Shown: positions 39,301 through 46,942, numbered from the stretch's first letter. The stretch: DNA of 64,000 nt from Rhodocyclaceae bacterium (GCA_030681195.1 JAUXXJ010000005.1:248001-312000); one strand, 5' to 3'. Notes: generated from the sequence alone by a model not told the origin. Made by a program: numbers and translations.

Positions 39301-39957
39301 GGTTTCGCCAAGGCCGGTCTTGTCAGTGGTGACGGCGGTGAGGCGATCCAGATCGAGTTGCAGGGCGACGGTGCCGAGCAGGTGGCCTTGATCGATGATC
39401 GGCGAAACGAAAAAGATGGCTGGCTTGTTACCCGATGGGGTGTAGCGACCGGCACGGGTGACCTGACTGTCGAGCAGGGCGAGCGCTTCGCGGTGGGCGT
39501 GGGCGAGGCGGGTATCGCGGTAGGGGCCGCTGTTCAGGTTGGTGCCTAGATCGTCTTCGTGGCGGATCGAGAACACCACATTGCCGCTGGTGTCGATCAG
39601 CAGCAGGTCATGGTAGCCGGCGTTTTCAAACAGGCTGAGGAAGTAGTTGCGGTAACGCTGGAGGTCGTCGGCCCTGCCCGGGCGGGTGGTGCTCAGGGTG
39701 CGGAGGGCCTCGTGGGTTACCGAGGATTTGGCGAGCAGGCGGCCATTGGCGAGACGCTCGTCAAGATAATTGTTGATCTGGTCGCTTTTCTTGTCGGCCA
39801 ACGAGGCCAAACTTTCCAGCACAGTGTTTTGCAGGGTCCGTTCGAAGGCCGATAGATGCAGCCAGGCGAGCCCCCCCAGCGGTAGCGGCGAGAGCAGCAG
39901 GAAGGCCATGAACAGGCGCGGGATGCTGCGGCCAAAGCCGATGCGCAGCTCGGTCAT
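36325..39957 (-). CDS. Hybrid sensor histidine kinase (sensor-PAS-HisKA-HATPase-REC-REC-HPt)
   Basis: About 1210 residues from ATG 39957; longer in-frame sequence to 40350 is antisense to the upstream gene and is excluded. An N-terminal membrane helix, a large periplasmic Cache-like region and a second helix near residue 310 lead to a PAS domain. HisKA has His494 in [14 protein letters not shown]. Two receivers follow, with Asp783 (LLDWQMPDMDG) and Asp927 (ILMDLHMPVMDG), then HPt His1071 in LHTLKGVASNLG. The kinase overlaps the binding-protein gene and the GGDEF-EAL regulator by four bases each. Repeat copy 7 lies just before the second receiver. Confidence 0.93.
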   Translation of the reverse strand: MTELRIGFGRSIPRLFMAFLLLSPLPLGGLAWLHLSAFERTLQNTVLESLASLADKKSDQINNYLDERLANGRLLAKSSVTHEALRTLSTTRPGRADDLQRYRNYFLSLFENAGYHDLLLIDTSGNVVFSIRHEDDLGTNLNSGPYRDTRLAHAHREALALLDSQVTRAGRYTPSGNKPAIFFVSPIIDQGHLLGTVALQLDLDRLTAVTTDKTGLGETGETVLAQVESDQALYVGPLRHIPDAAFQRIIPVINTPPPMQAALTGHQGRGLTVDYASAPVAAAWRHLPALGWGMVVKIDASEAFAPLQDVRHYSLGALATLLLLSGAFALILGRKQRLLENRITENALALRESEELLRSSIDTIGEAFVVYDPEDRLVICNDRYRELYRHSAPAIFSGNSFEAIIRYGLEHGQYPAACGREEAWIEERMAAHRSGNSELIQKTSDDHWLRIRERKTPSGHTVGFRIDVTEIYRAKESAEAASRAKSEFLANMSHEIRTPMNAILGLTQLVLDTPLEARQRDFLGKALSSGRALLGILNDILDYSKIEAGRLDIDKTAYSVEEVLREIGDLFSARLAEKGIELFFDIAPDLPIEVIGDPLRLHQVLANLIGNAIKFTERGEIRVQAEIANQATESLTLRFAVRDTGIGIRRELAQHLFEPFTQADGSITRKYGGTGLGLAICHRLVTLMGGQIAASGHEGQGATFTFTLVVGRSHQDHSNVRLQEIAGMKVLVVDDQGSSRDILGRLMAAWGVEYDTAADGQTALAMIEAAQARKDGYCIVLLDWQMPDMDGIDIARRLVAAPNSYGNALKVMMVTAHDRDKLIQAAGELRLDGILTKPVTPSLLFDALMGSRTQADHPHASQVRQKSALAGRHFGGARVLVAEDNRYNQQVAAGFLEKLGIAVTLADNGSEALAMAGHAAFDAILMDLHMPVMDGLEATRRIRVLPEGSTVPIIAMTAAVMEEDRERCRAAGMNDFVPKPVDPDELIRVLGHYLNATDAPIPAAGMIEIATAPLPDLPGFNLPAALRRVGGDRPLLERLLIDFARTHTNFTEALATHLTQGSLHEAASELHTLKGVASNLGMTDLAEAVRQMESEVRAGNMPPLDALALKIGEARQAIATLEVSTDNHTAIPPDTAAIAALIERLRPYLEERELVPDDALQALAALARAGLRGAPFARLLRQIDDFDHDGTLASLAQIAAQFELPLHSST
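37341..37364 (+). repeat. Dispersed short repeat, copy 7 (inside hybrid kinase)
   Basis: GCCGTCCCGCCAGCG followed by CCGACTTTT. In the gene sense it reads [10 protein letters not shown], in the linker between the two receiver domains. Confidence 0.9.
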
Positions 39958-41192
39958 GGTTGCACCTGGATCAAGGCCTGCCATTCCTCGCGACTGCGGT
40001 AAACCGGCCAGGGCGCAGGACGAATGGTGTGGCTCGACGCATAGACTTCCGAGAACTGACCGTCCGCTTGCACCTGCCCGATACGTACACGCTTCCACAC
40101 GTGGCGCGTGGCGGCGTCTACCGAGGTGATGCCACCGGGGCCGGCAAAGCTCTGGCGCAGCAGTGCTGCGGCATTGACATGCAGTGGCTCGGTGCGCCCG
40201 ACGTCGCGCACGGTGTTGGCCCACAGATGCACGCCGACATAGCTGGCTTCGATGGGATCGCTGGTGCAGGCATCGGTCCCCTGCTGGCGCTTGAAGGCGG
40301 CGACAAAGTGCTGGTTGGACGGGCCGGCGGTCGACTGGAAATAGTTCCACACCGCATAGTGGCGCATCAGACGACCACCGCCCCAGGCGAGCATTTCCGG
40401 TTCGGCAACGCTGAAGGAGACAATCGGCAGATGGCTCAGACCGGCGGCGACCAGCGCATCGAAAAACGCCGCATTGCTGTCGCCGTTGAGCGTGTTGAGC
40501 ACCACTGCCGGTGTACGCCGCTGGATGTCGGCGATCAGGGCGTCAATATCGCGACTGCCGAGCGGCAGATACTGTTCGGCGAGCACGGTGCCGCCACTGG
40601 CATCGAGCAGATCGCGGATGATGCGGTTGGCGGTGCGCGGAAAAATGTAGTCCGAACCGATCAGGTAAGCGCGCGGGCCAAACTGTTGCATGGCCCAGCG
40701 TGTGCCGGGCACGATCTGCTGGTTGGGCGCCGCGCCGGTGTAGAGGATGTGCGGCGATTGCTCCATGCCTTCGTATTGCACCGGATAGAACATCAAATGC
40801 TGGTGGCGCTCCACTACCGGCTTGACGGCCTTGCGGCAGGCCGAAGTCCAGCAGGCGAACAGGGCGCTGACCTTTTCCTGCACGATCAGGCGTTCGGCTT
40901 CGCTCGCAAAGACATCCCAGTCGGATTTTCCATCGGCCAGCACGATCTCGACCGGACGACCGAGCAGACCGCCGCCGGCATTGATTTCCTGGATGGCCAA
41001 CTCCACCGCGGCGACCAGCGGTTTTTCGCTGGCGGCCATGGTGCCGGTCAGGGAATGCAGGACACCGATGCGGATCGGCGGCGCCTCGGCCGGACGTTGT
41101 TGCAGCCAAAGGATGCCGACGGCCAGCGCCACGACCAGCAGCAAGACGAATCCGGTGCGCAGCAGAGAGGGGGCGGGGATAGGCAGGGGCAC
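39954..41192 (-). CDS. Membrane-anchored periplasmic binding protein, UrtA/AmiC-like
   Basis: A 412-residue protein with an N-terminal hydrophobic anchor (about residues 12-30) and a two-lobe Leu/Ile/Val-type binding domain. The motifs IGVLHSLTGTMA, FACWTSACRKAVKPV and FYPVQYEGMEQSPHILYTGAAPNQQ are those of urea- and short-chain-amide-binding proteins. No permease or ATPase of an Urt transporter is adjacent; instead the gene overlaps a sensor kinase. It probably presents a ligand to that kinase rather than supporting uptake. Long repeat form B lies upstream. Confidence 0.9.
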   Translation of the reverse strand: MPLPIPAPSLLRTGFVLLLVVALAVGILWLQQRPAEAPPIRIGVLHSLTGTMAASEKPLVAAVELAIQEINAGGGLLGRPVEIVLADGKSDWDVFASEAERLIVQEKVSALFACWTSACRKAVKPVVERHQHLMFYPVQYEGMEQSPHILYTGAAPNQQIVPGTRWAMQQFGPRAYLIGSDYIFPRTANRIIRDLLDASGGTVLAEQYLPLGSRDIDALIADIQRRTPAVVLNTLNGDSNAAFFDALVAAGLSHLPIVSFSVAEPEMLAWGGGRLMRHYAVWNYFQSTAGPSNQHFVAAFKRQQGTDACTSDPIEASYVGVHLWANTVRDVGRTEPLHVNAAALLRQSFAGPGGITSVDAATRHVWKRVRIGQVQADGQFSEVYASSHTIRPAPWPVYRSREEWQALIQVQP

Positions 41193-41224
41193 AGGGCGAT
41201 TCTAATGGCGAGCGCCCCTTCTGC

Positions 41225-41275
41225 GCCGTCCCGCCATCCCGCAAAAGGGATTCCCTTCGGTCGCGCCGACATTTT
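41225..41275 (+). repeat. Dispersed repeat, long form B
   Basis: Arms GCCGTCCCGCCA and GCCGACATTTT flank an insert of about 28 bases that contains AAGGGATTCCCTT, an inverted repeat. Relative to the arms, the insert points the opposite way to that in long form A. It sits between the maoC gene end and the binding-protein gene start. Confidence 0.85.
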
Positions 41276-41281
41276 GGGGTG

Positions 41282-41746
41282 CTAGGCGCTGACCTGGGGT
41301 ACCGGGACCTTCGGTTTCTTCGGTGGCATGATGACGCCTTCCGCTTCGAGGACACGCACATCGTTCTGGTTGGTGCCCCAGGCCTTGAAGGTCATGCGGT
41401 TTTTTTCGAGATTGAGCTCGACGGCTTCGACCACCACCTCAATCGTGTCATCGATGTACACCGGCGCGAGGAATTTCATTGATTGCGAGACGAAAATCGT
41501 ACCGGGGCCGGGCAGTTGAGTGCCCAGCACGTTCGAAACGAGGCTGGCGGTCAGCATGCCGTGCGCGATGCGGTGCTTGAAGAAGGTCCGCTCCGCATAC
41601 GCTTCGTTGATGTGCGCCGGATTGAAATCGCAGGTCACCGAGGCGAACTGGTAGACATCGGTTTCGGAGATGGTCTTGGCGAAATACGCCCGGTCACCGA
41701 CCTGGATGGTGTCGATCGTGCGACCGAGAATGTTCTGGAATGCCAT
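41282..41746 (-). CDS. MaoC-domain (R)-specific enoyl-CoA hydratase, catalytic dyad intact
   Basis: A 154-residue single hot-dog-fold protein. The hydratase motif DFNPAH (Asp and His five residues apart) is followed by INEAYAERTFFKHRIAHGML, as in PhaJ-type (R)-specific hydratases that hydrate crotonyl-CoA-like substrates. It is the last gene of the MaoC/FabI/AckA/Pta operon. The substrate could be a PHA precursor or a fatty-acyl thioester. The gene starts 15 bases after the previous maoC gene and has a good GAAAGGA ribosome-binding site. Confidence 0.88.
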   Translation of the reverse strand: MAFQNILGRTIDTIQVGDRAYFAKTISETDVYQFASVTCDFNPAHINEAYAERTFFKHRIAHGMLTASLVSNVLGTQLPGPGTIFVSQSMKFLAPVYIDDTIEVVVEAVELNLEKNRMTFKAWGTNQNDVRVLEAEGVIMPPKKPKVPVPQVSA

Positions 41747-41761
41747 GTTCTGATCCTTTCC

Positions 41762-42202
41762 TTACTCGGCGTCGAGGACGCTGGGCGGGGTGACGACGCA
41801 GCTGCCCTTGAGCACGTTCTCGCCTTTCTGGTTTGTTCCCCAGCAATCGAAGCTGGCCTGGTTCTGCGCCTTGTCGATGGCGGTGACGCGCACGCCGATT
41901 TCCACCGTATCGTTGAGATACACCGGCGCGGTGAAGCGGAACTTGACGGAGCGCAGCATGGAGCCGAAGCCGGGCAGTTTCATGCCGATCAGGTTGGCAA
42001 TGAAGCTGGCGGTCAGCATGCCGTGCGCCACGCGTTTGCCAAAGCGGGTTTTCTTGGCAAATTCCTCGTTGGTTGGCAACTGGTTGTGGTCGCCAGTGAT
42101 GCCGGCAAACAGCAGCATGTCGGTTTCGGTCATGGTCTTGGCGAAGTAGGCTTCGTCGCCGACCTGCAACTCGCCGATGGTCTTGCCGATACGTGCCTTC
42201 AT
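41762..42202 (-). CDS. MaoC-domain protein lacking the catalytic His
   Basis: A 146-residue hot-dog protein related to its neighbours. At the active site it reads GDHNQLPTNEEF, so the Asp is kept but the His five residues later is Pro. The following KKTRFGKRVAHGML is conserved. It overlaps the preceding maoC gene by four bases. It may be a structural partner in a hetero-oligomer or a thioester-binding protein; hydratase activity alone is doubtful. Confidence 0.85.
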   Translation of the reverse strand: MKARIGKTIGELQVGDEAYFAKTMTETDMLLFAGITGDHNQLPTNEEFAKKTRFGKRVAHGMLTASFIANLIGMKLPGFGSMLRSVKFRFTAPVYLNDTVEIGVRVTAIDKAQNQASFDCWGTNQKGENVLKGSCVVTPPSVLDAE

Positions 42203-42663
42203 TGTCCGGCTCCCGTCATTTCCGGTGGAATCACCTCGGTTTCACCACGGGCGACCACCTGGTTGTTTTGATTGACGCACTCGATGTCGAACCAGACGCG
42301 GTGGCGTTTGCCATCGATGCGCGTGACGGTCACGGTGCATTCCAGCGTATCGCCGAAGAAGACCGGGGCGAGAAACTCCATTTCCTGGGCGACGTTCACC
42401 GAGCCATTGCCGGGCAACTGCGTACCGATGATGCGGCTGACCATGCTGGCCACCAGCATTGAGGGAATGATGCGCTGACCGTTGGGGGTTTTGGCGGCGA
42501 ATTCCTTGTTGACATGGATCGGATTGAAGTTGCCGATGACGCCGGAGAACTGGTAGGCATCGGCTTCCGTCCAGGTGCGGGCGAAGGAGGCCTGGTCACC
42601 GATGCGGATGGCCGTGATCGGCAGGCCGGGCAGGCTGCCGCCAATGGGAGTTGCGTGGGTCAT
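42199..42663 (-). CDS. MaoC-domain protein with catalytic Asp replaced by Asn
   Basis: A 154-residue hot-dog protein. The active-site segment reads GNFNPIHVNKEF, so the catalytic Asp is Asn while the His is kept. The usual AHGML that follows is changed to IPSML. Both changes distinguish it from its intact paralogue in the same operon. It starts 16 bases after fabI. Function may be thioester binding or partnership with the other MaoC proteins. Confidence 0.85.
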   Translation of the reverse strand: MTHATPIGGSLPGLPITAIRIGDQASFARTWTEADAYQFSGVIGNFNPIHVNKEFAAKTPNGQRIIPSMLVASMVSRIIGTQLPGNGSVNVAQEMEFLAPVFFGDTLECTVTVTRIDGKRHRVWFDIECVNQNNQVVARGETEVIPPEMTGAGQ

Positions 42664-42679
42664 TTCACTCTCCGCGCGC

Positions 42680-43456
42680 TCAGGCGCCGACCAAACTCAG
42701 GCCGTTGTCGACGTAGTAGGTGTAGCCGGTAAGGAATTTGGCCGCATCGCTGACCAGGAAGGCCGCCAGGTTGCCAATGTCTTCCTGCGACATCTCGGCA
42801 TAGTGCGGCACTTTGTTGTTGGCCATCTGGATCAGCCCGTCGAACTCCTTGATGCCACTGGCCGCGCGGGTGCGGATCGGGCCGGGCGAGATCGATACGG
42901 CGCGAATGCGCTTCTCGGCGAGTTCGATGGCGATGTAGCGGGTCATGGCTTCGAGCGCGGCCTTGACCGGCCCCATAACGTTGTAGTTGGGGATGACTTT
43001 TTCGGCCCCGTAGTACGAGAGGTTGATCAGCGCCCCGCCGTTTTTCATCAGCGGCTCGGCCAGCTTCGCCATGCGTGCGAACGAATGGCAGGAGACATTC
43101 ATCGCATGGGTGAAACCTTCCAGCGAGCAGTCGACGACGCGGCCGTGCAAATCCGCCAGCGGCGCATACGCCACCGAGTGCACGACGAAGTCCAGCGTGC
43201 CCCACTGCTCGGTGACCTTGGCATAGAGCGCGTCGAGTTCGCCGTCGACCAGCAGATCGCAGGGCATGAAGATTTCGGCGCCGAGTTCGTCGGCCAGCGG
43301 CTTGACGTGCTTTTCCGCTTTGGCGTTGAGATAGCTGACGGCCAGGGTGGCGCCGGCGGCTTTTGCCTTCTTGGCAATGCCGTAGGCAATGCTGTCCTGG
43401 TTGGCGATGCCGATGATCAGGCCTTTTTTGCCGGTGAGATCGATGATGGGGTTCAT
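42680..43456 (-). CDS. fabI: Enoyl-ACP reductase (NADH), FabI type
   Basis: A 258-residue SDR-fold enzyme that catalyses the last step of the fatty-acid elongation cycle. The FabI N-terminus KGLIIGIANQDSIAYGIAK, the HSVAYAP strand and the active-site Tyr-X6-Lys (YNVMGPVK after SYYGAEKVIPN) are present. The C-terminal SDAAKFLTGYTYYVDNG is typical. In this operon it may act on the enoyl product of the hydratases rather than in core lipid synthesis. Confidence 0.93.
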   Translation of the reverse strand: MNPIIDLTGKKGLIIGIANQDSIAYGIAKKAKAAGATLAVSYLNAKAEKHVKPLADELGAEIFMPCDLLVDGELDALYAKVTEQWGTLDFVVHSVAYAPLADLHGRVVDCSLEGFTHAMNVSCHSFARMAKLAEPLMKNGGALINLSYYGAEKVIPNYNVMGPVKAALEAMTRYIAIELAEKRIRAVSISPGPIRTRAASGIKEFDGLIQMANNKVPHYAEMSQEDIGNLAAFLVSDAAKFLTGYTYYVDNGLSLVGA

Positions 43457-43487
43457 GGTTGGGTCTCTTTTCTTGAATGTGGGGAAA

Positions 43488-44672
43488 TCAGAGGAGTTCG
43501 GCCGTGTGGCGGGCGATCATCCATTCTTCGTTGGTGGGCAGCACCAGCACATCGACGCGACTGCCCGGTTGGGAGATGCGCGTGGCTTTCTGTTCGTTGG
43601 CGGCGGCGTCGAAATCGATGCCGATCCAGCCGAGGGTACGGCAGACCTTCTCACGGACCGGCGCGGCATGTTCGCCGATGCCGCCGGTAAAGACGAGGGC
43701 ATCAATGCCACCGAGCGCAGCGGCGAGCGAGCCGACTTCGCGCTGGATGCGATAGCAGAACAGGTCGACGGCCTCTTGCGCTTCGGGGCGGTCGGACGCG
43801 AGCAGCTCACGCATGTCCTGCGAGATGCCGGAGACGCCGAGCAGGCCGGATTCCTTGTAGAGCAGATTGGTCAGCGCCTTGGCGTCCATCTGGTGGTATT
43901 CCATCAGGTAGAGCAGCACGCCGGGATCAAGCGCGCCGGTGCGGGTGCCCATCATCAGGCCTTCGACGGCGGTAAAGCCCATCGTCGAGGCGACACTCTT
44001 GCGTTTATCCATGGCGCACATCGAGGCGCCGTTGCCCAAATGGGCGACGACGATCTTGCCGTCCGCTTTGGCCCCCAGATGCTTGGGCAGCACGTCGGCA
44101 ATGAACTCATAGGAGGAACCGTGAAAGCCGTAGCGGCGCACGCCTTCGGCGGTGTATTTGCGCGGCAGGGCGAACAGTTGGGCGACCGCCGGCTGGCTGC
44201 GGTGGAAGGCAGTGTCGAAGCAGGCGGCCTGCGGCACATCGGGCAGGGCAGCGCGCATGGCATCGATGCCGGCGAGGTTGTGCGGCTGGTGCAGCGGGGC
44301 GAGCGGGATGAACTGGCGCAGCGCTTCGATGGTGGCGTGGTCGAGGCGGATCGGTGCGGAAAAGCGCTCGCCGCCATGCACGACGCGATGGCCGACGCCG
44401 GCGATCTTCCAGCCGGCTTCGTGGGTCTGCAGCCAGTCGACAAGGAAGGCCATGGCGGCCTTGTGCTGCTGGTCGGCGGGGCCTTGCAGGCTCAGGTCGG
44501 TATCGTCGAGGGTGGTGCCGTGGGCGTTCTTGGCTTTGAGATGCGGCTTGGCACCGATGCCGTCGATCTGACCGGACATGACCGGCAGGGCCGGAATATC
44601 CTTGTCGTTGGGGAACAGGGCGAACTTGATCGAGGACGAGCCTGCGTTGAGGACGAGAAGGGCATCAGCCAT
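43488..44672 (-). CDS. ackA: Acetate/propionate kinase
   Basis: A 394-residue ASKHA-fold kinase that interconverts acyl phosphate and carboxylate with ATP. Motifs: LVLNAGSSSIKFALF at the N-terminus, VGHRVVHGGERF, FDTAFHRSQPAVAQLFALP, HLGNGASMCAMDKRKSVASTMGF and VFTGGIGEHAAPVREKV. Its start overlaps the stop of the MaoC-Pta gene by eight bases. The context suggests acetyl-CoA, propionyl-CoA or butyryl-CoA fermentation for ATP. Confidence 0.95.
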   Translation of the reverse strand: MADALLVLNAGSSSIKFALFPNDKDIPALPVMSGQIDGIGAKPHLKAKNAHGTTLDDTDLSLQGPADQQHKAAMAFLVDWLQTHEAGWKIAGVGHRVVHGGERFSAPIRLDHATIEALRQFIPLAPLHQPHNLAGIDAMRAALPDVPQAACFDTAFHRSQPAVAQLFALPRKYTAEGVRRYGFHGSSYEFIADVLPKHLGAKADGKIVVAHLGNGASMCAMDKRKSVASTMGFTAVEGLMMGTRTGALDPGVLLYLMEYHQMDAKALTNLLYKESGLLGVSGISQDMRELLASDRPEAQEAVDLFCYRIQREVGSLAAALGGIDALVFTGGIGEHAAPVREKVCRTLGWIGIDFDAAANEQKATRISQPGSRVDVLVLPTNEEWMIARHTAELL

Positions 44673-46095
44673 TGTTAGCTCCGGTTTTCTTGGCGCGCTG
44701 GGCGTGGGCCAGCACGACGGCGAGGGCGGTGGAGGCGGTGCGGGTCTGGGCCGAGTCGGCTCGCGAAGTCAGCACAATCGGCACGCGGGCGCCAAGGACG
44801 ATGCCGGCACCGAGGGCGTCGGCCAGATATTCGAGCTGCTTGGCGAGCATGTTGCCGGACTCGATGTCGGGGACCAGCAGGATGTCGGCCTGACCGGCGA
44901 CCACCGATTTGATGCCCTTGGTGCGTGCGGCGACGACGGAGATGGCGTTGTCGAAGGCCAGCGGGCCATCCAGCAGGCCGCCCTTGATCTGGCCACGGTC
45001 GGCCATCTTGCACAGCGCGGCCGCATCGAGTGTGGCGATCATCTTGGGATTGACGGTCTCGACCGCGGCAAGGATGGCGACCTTCGGATCCTTGATCTTC
45101 AGGCAGAGCGCCAGGTCGATGGCGTTCTGCACGATGTCGATTTTGGTCACCAGGTCCGGGGCGACGTTGATCGCCGCGTCGGTAATCAGCAACGGCCGCG
45201 GGTAGGTGGGCACGTCCATCATGAAGACATGGCTGATGCGGCGCTCGGTGCGCAGACCGGTAGCTTTGTCGATCACCTCGCCCATCAACTCGTCGGTGTG
45301 CAGGGATCCTTTCATCAGCGCCTCGACAGCGCCCTCACGCGCCAGGGCAACCCCCGACTCGGCTGCGGCATGACTGTGCGGCACGTTGAGGAAGGTACAA
45401 CCATGCAGGTCGAGCTTGAGCTCTTCGGCGAGTGCACGAATCTTGTCTTCCGGGCCCACCAGGGTTGGGTCGATCAGGCCACGGTCGCGCGCCTGCAGGG
45501 CACCTTTGAGGGATTCGCCGTCGCAGGGGTGAATCACCGCCATGGGAATGGCCGAAAGGCCACTGGTGATTTCGAGCAGATGCTCGTAACGCGATGATTT
45601 GGTGGCCGACAGCCTGAGTTCCGGCAGGGCAACCTTGGCGCGTTTGATCTTCTCGGTCGGGGCAATTACTTCGGCGGTACCGTAGATAACGCGCTCGTCG
45701 TCCTGGTTCTTGCAGTCGCAATCAAAAATGATGTGGTGATTGTGGTCGAACTTGCGTTTGCAGGTGACGGTTACCGTGAGCGTGTCGCCGACGCGTACCG
45801 AATGCTCGAAATGCAGGCTCTGGTCGATATAGACCGTGCCTGGACCAGGGAACTGGGTACCGAGCACATTGGAGAACAGCATGCCGCCCCACATGCCATG
45901 GGCGACGACCTCGCGGAACTCCGAGGAGCGCGCGTATTCAGGATCGACGTGGGTGGGGTTCATGTCGCCGGACAAAATGGCGTACATCTGGATGTCTTCG
46001 GGACGCAGGGTGCGGATCAGCGTCGAGGTGTCTCCCTCGTTGATTTCGTTGTAGACGCGGTTTTCGATGTATTCGAGGAGTTGGGGCGTGCTCAT
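44665..46095 (-). CDS. MaoC-phosphate acyltransferase (Pta/Ptb-like) fusion
   Basis: A 476-residue bifunctional protein. The N-terminal MaoC domain (about residues 15-145) has an intact dyad in GDMNPTH and RREVVAHGMW-like spacing. The C-terminal domain, beginning IPMAVIHPCDGESLKGALQA, is a phosphate acetyl/butyryltransferase with DVPTYPRPLLITDAAINVAPDL. Fusions of this type are known as enoyl-CoA hydratase/phosphate acetyltransferase. It would pass an acyl-CoA to acyl phosphate for AckA. It is the first gene of the operon, downstream of a short inverted repeat. Confidence 0.92.
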   Translation of the reverse strand: MSTPQLLEYIENRVYNEINEGDTSTLIRTLRPEDIQMYAILSGDMNPTHVDPEYARSSEFREVVAHGMWGGMLFSNVLGTQFPGPGTVYIDQSLHFEHSVRVGDTLTVTVTCKRKFDHNHHIIFDCDCKNQDDERVIYGTAEVIAPTEKIKRAKVALPELRLSATKSSRYEHLLEITSGLSAIPMAVIHPCDGESLKGALQARDRGLIDPTLVGPEDKIRALAEELKLDLHGCTFLNVPHSHAAAESGVALAREGAVEALMKGSLHTDELMGEVIDKATGLRTERRISHVFMMDVPTYPRPLLITDAAINVAPDLVTKIDIVQNAIDLALCLKIKDPKVAILAAVETVNPKMIATLDAAALCKMADRGQIKGGLLDGPLAFDNAISVVAARTKGIKSVVAGQADILLVPDIESGNMLAKQLEYLADALGAGIVLGARVPIVLTSRADSAQTRTASTALAVVLAHAQRAKKTGANNG

Positions 46096-46142
46096 GATGA
46101 CTTTCCTGTCGATGTTATGGGTCCATTTTTACCAGAGAATTG

Positions 46143-46153
46143 TTGCAATGCAA
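46143..46153. promoter_or_regulatory. TTGCAATGCAA inverted repeat upstream of maoC-pta
   Basis: A perfect inverted repeat TTGCA-N-TGCAA lies 48 bases before the first gene of the acyl-CoA operon, near a possible -35 TTGCAT on the minus strand. It has the size of an operator half-site pair. The cognate regulator is unknown. Confidence 0.45.
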
Positions 46154-46179
46154 TAACGGATAAACAGGGTAGTTCCTGT

Positions 46180-46204
46180 GCCGTCCCGCCAGCGCCGACT
46201 TTTA
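46180..46204 (+). repeat. Dispersed short repeat, copy 8 (at the mtfA stop codon)
   Basis: GCCGTCCCGCCAGCG followed by CCGACTTTTA. On the minus strand it begins with the TAA of mtfA. Confidence 0.9.
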
Positions 46205-46942
46205 GAGCGGCTTTTGTCGGTAAAACAGGCACAACTGCGCATAAACAGCAGGGTATGCGTCGTGCAACAAGTCAGGGGCTTCGAAAAATACTTCGCTGGC
46301 GACAGCGAAGAATTCAGCCGGATGCTCGGCGCCATACGGATCAATCGTCGTTTCTTCACCCGCATCGACCCGTCGGCAGAAATCCTCGTAGGCGGGGGCG
46401 AAGGCCGAAATCCAGTCGTTTGCGGACATGTTGGCGTGCAATGGAGGCATGCCATCCGTTTCGCCATTGCGCATGTCGAGCTTGTGGGCGAACTCGTGGA
46501 TGACGAGGCTGACATCGCCGATTTCATTCAAATTATCAAACCACGACAGCAGCACCGGGCCGCCTTCCCAGGCTTCGCCAAGCACCTGATCGTCGAATTC
46601 ATGGACTACACCCGATTCATCAACGATCTGGCGCGGAATGACGAAGTCGCCGGGATAGACAACGATGCCCACCCAGCCGTCGTACCAGTCCAGCCCGAGA
46701 TTGAGAATCGGCAGGCAGGCCTGCAGGGCGATGGAAAGCTGGATGGCGGGCGTGAGTTGCAGGCCTCCGGCAGCGCTCCATTCCTTGGCGGCGATGAAGG
46801 CGGTGGCGAGTTCACGCAAGCGCTGGCGTTCATCTGCCGTGAGGCGGTCGAGGAAGACCAGCGGGTATTCGGCGTCCTGCCATTGAGCATCGTCAATCAG
46901 GACAGGTTTGCCGCGCCATCGCGCAAGTAGCCAGTCGATCAT
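46202..46942 (-). CDS. mtfA: M90-family zinc peptidase MtfA
   Basis: A 246-residue cytoplasmic metallopeptidase of the MtfA family, whose E. coli member binds the Mlc repressor and cleaves model peptides. The zinc motif HEFAHKLDM is intact, and DGMPPLH follows. The C-terminal PYGAEHPAEFFAVASEVFFEAP supplies the further conserved Glu. The gene lies between the DUF4143 ATPase gene and the acyl-CoA operon. Its stop is provided by repeat copy 8. Confidence 0.92.
   Translation of the reverse strand: MIDWLLARWRGKPVLIDDAQWQDAEYPLVFLDRLTADERQRLRELATAFIAAKEWSAAGGLQLTPAIQLSIALQACLPILNLGLDWYDGWVGIVVYPGDFVIPRQIVDESGVVHEFDDQVLGEAWEGGPVLLSWFDNLNEIGDVSLVIHEFAHKLDMRNGETDGMPPLHANMSANDWISAFAPAYEDFCRRVDAGEETTIDPYGAEHPAEFFAVASEVFFEAPDLLHDAYPAVYAQLCLFYRQKPL

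Noticed and set aside
39958..40350. Upstream extension of the hybrid kinase ORF
   Set aside because: The extension lies entirely within the binding-protein gene in another frame and has no family similarity; the ATGA overlap start is far more likely.
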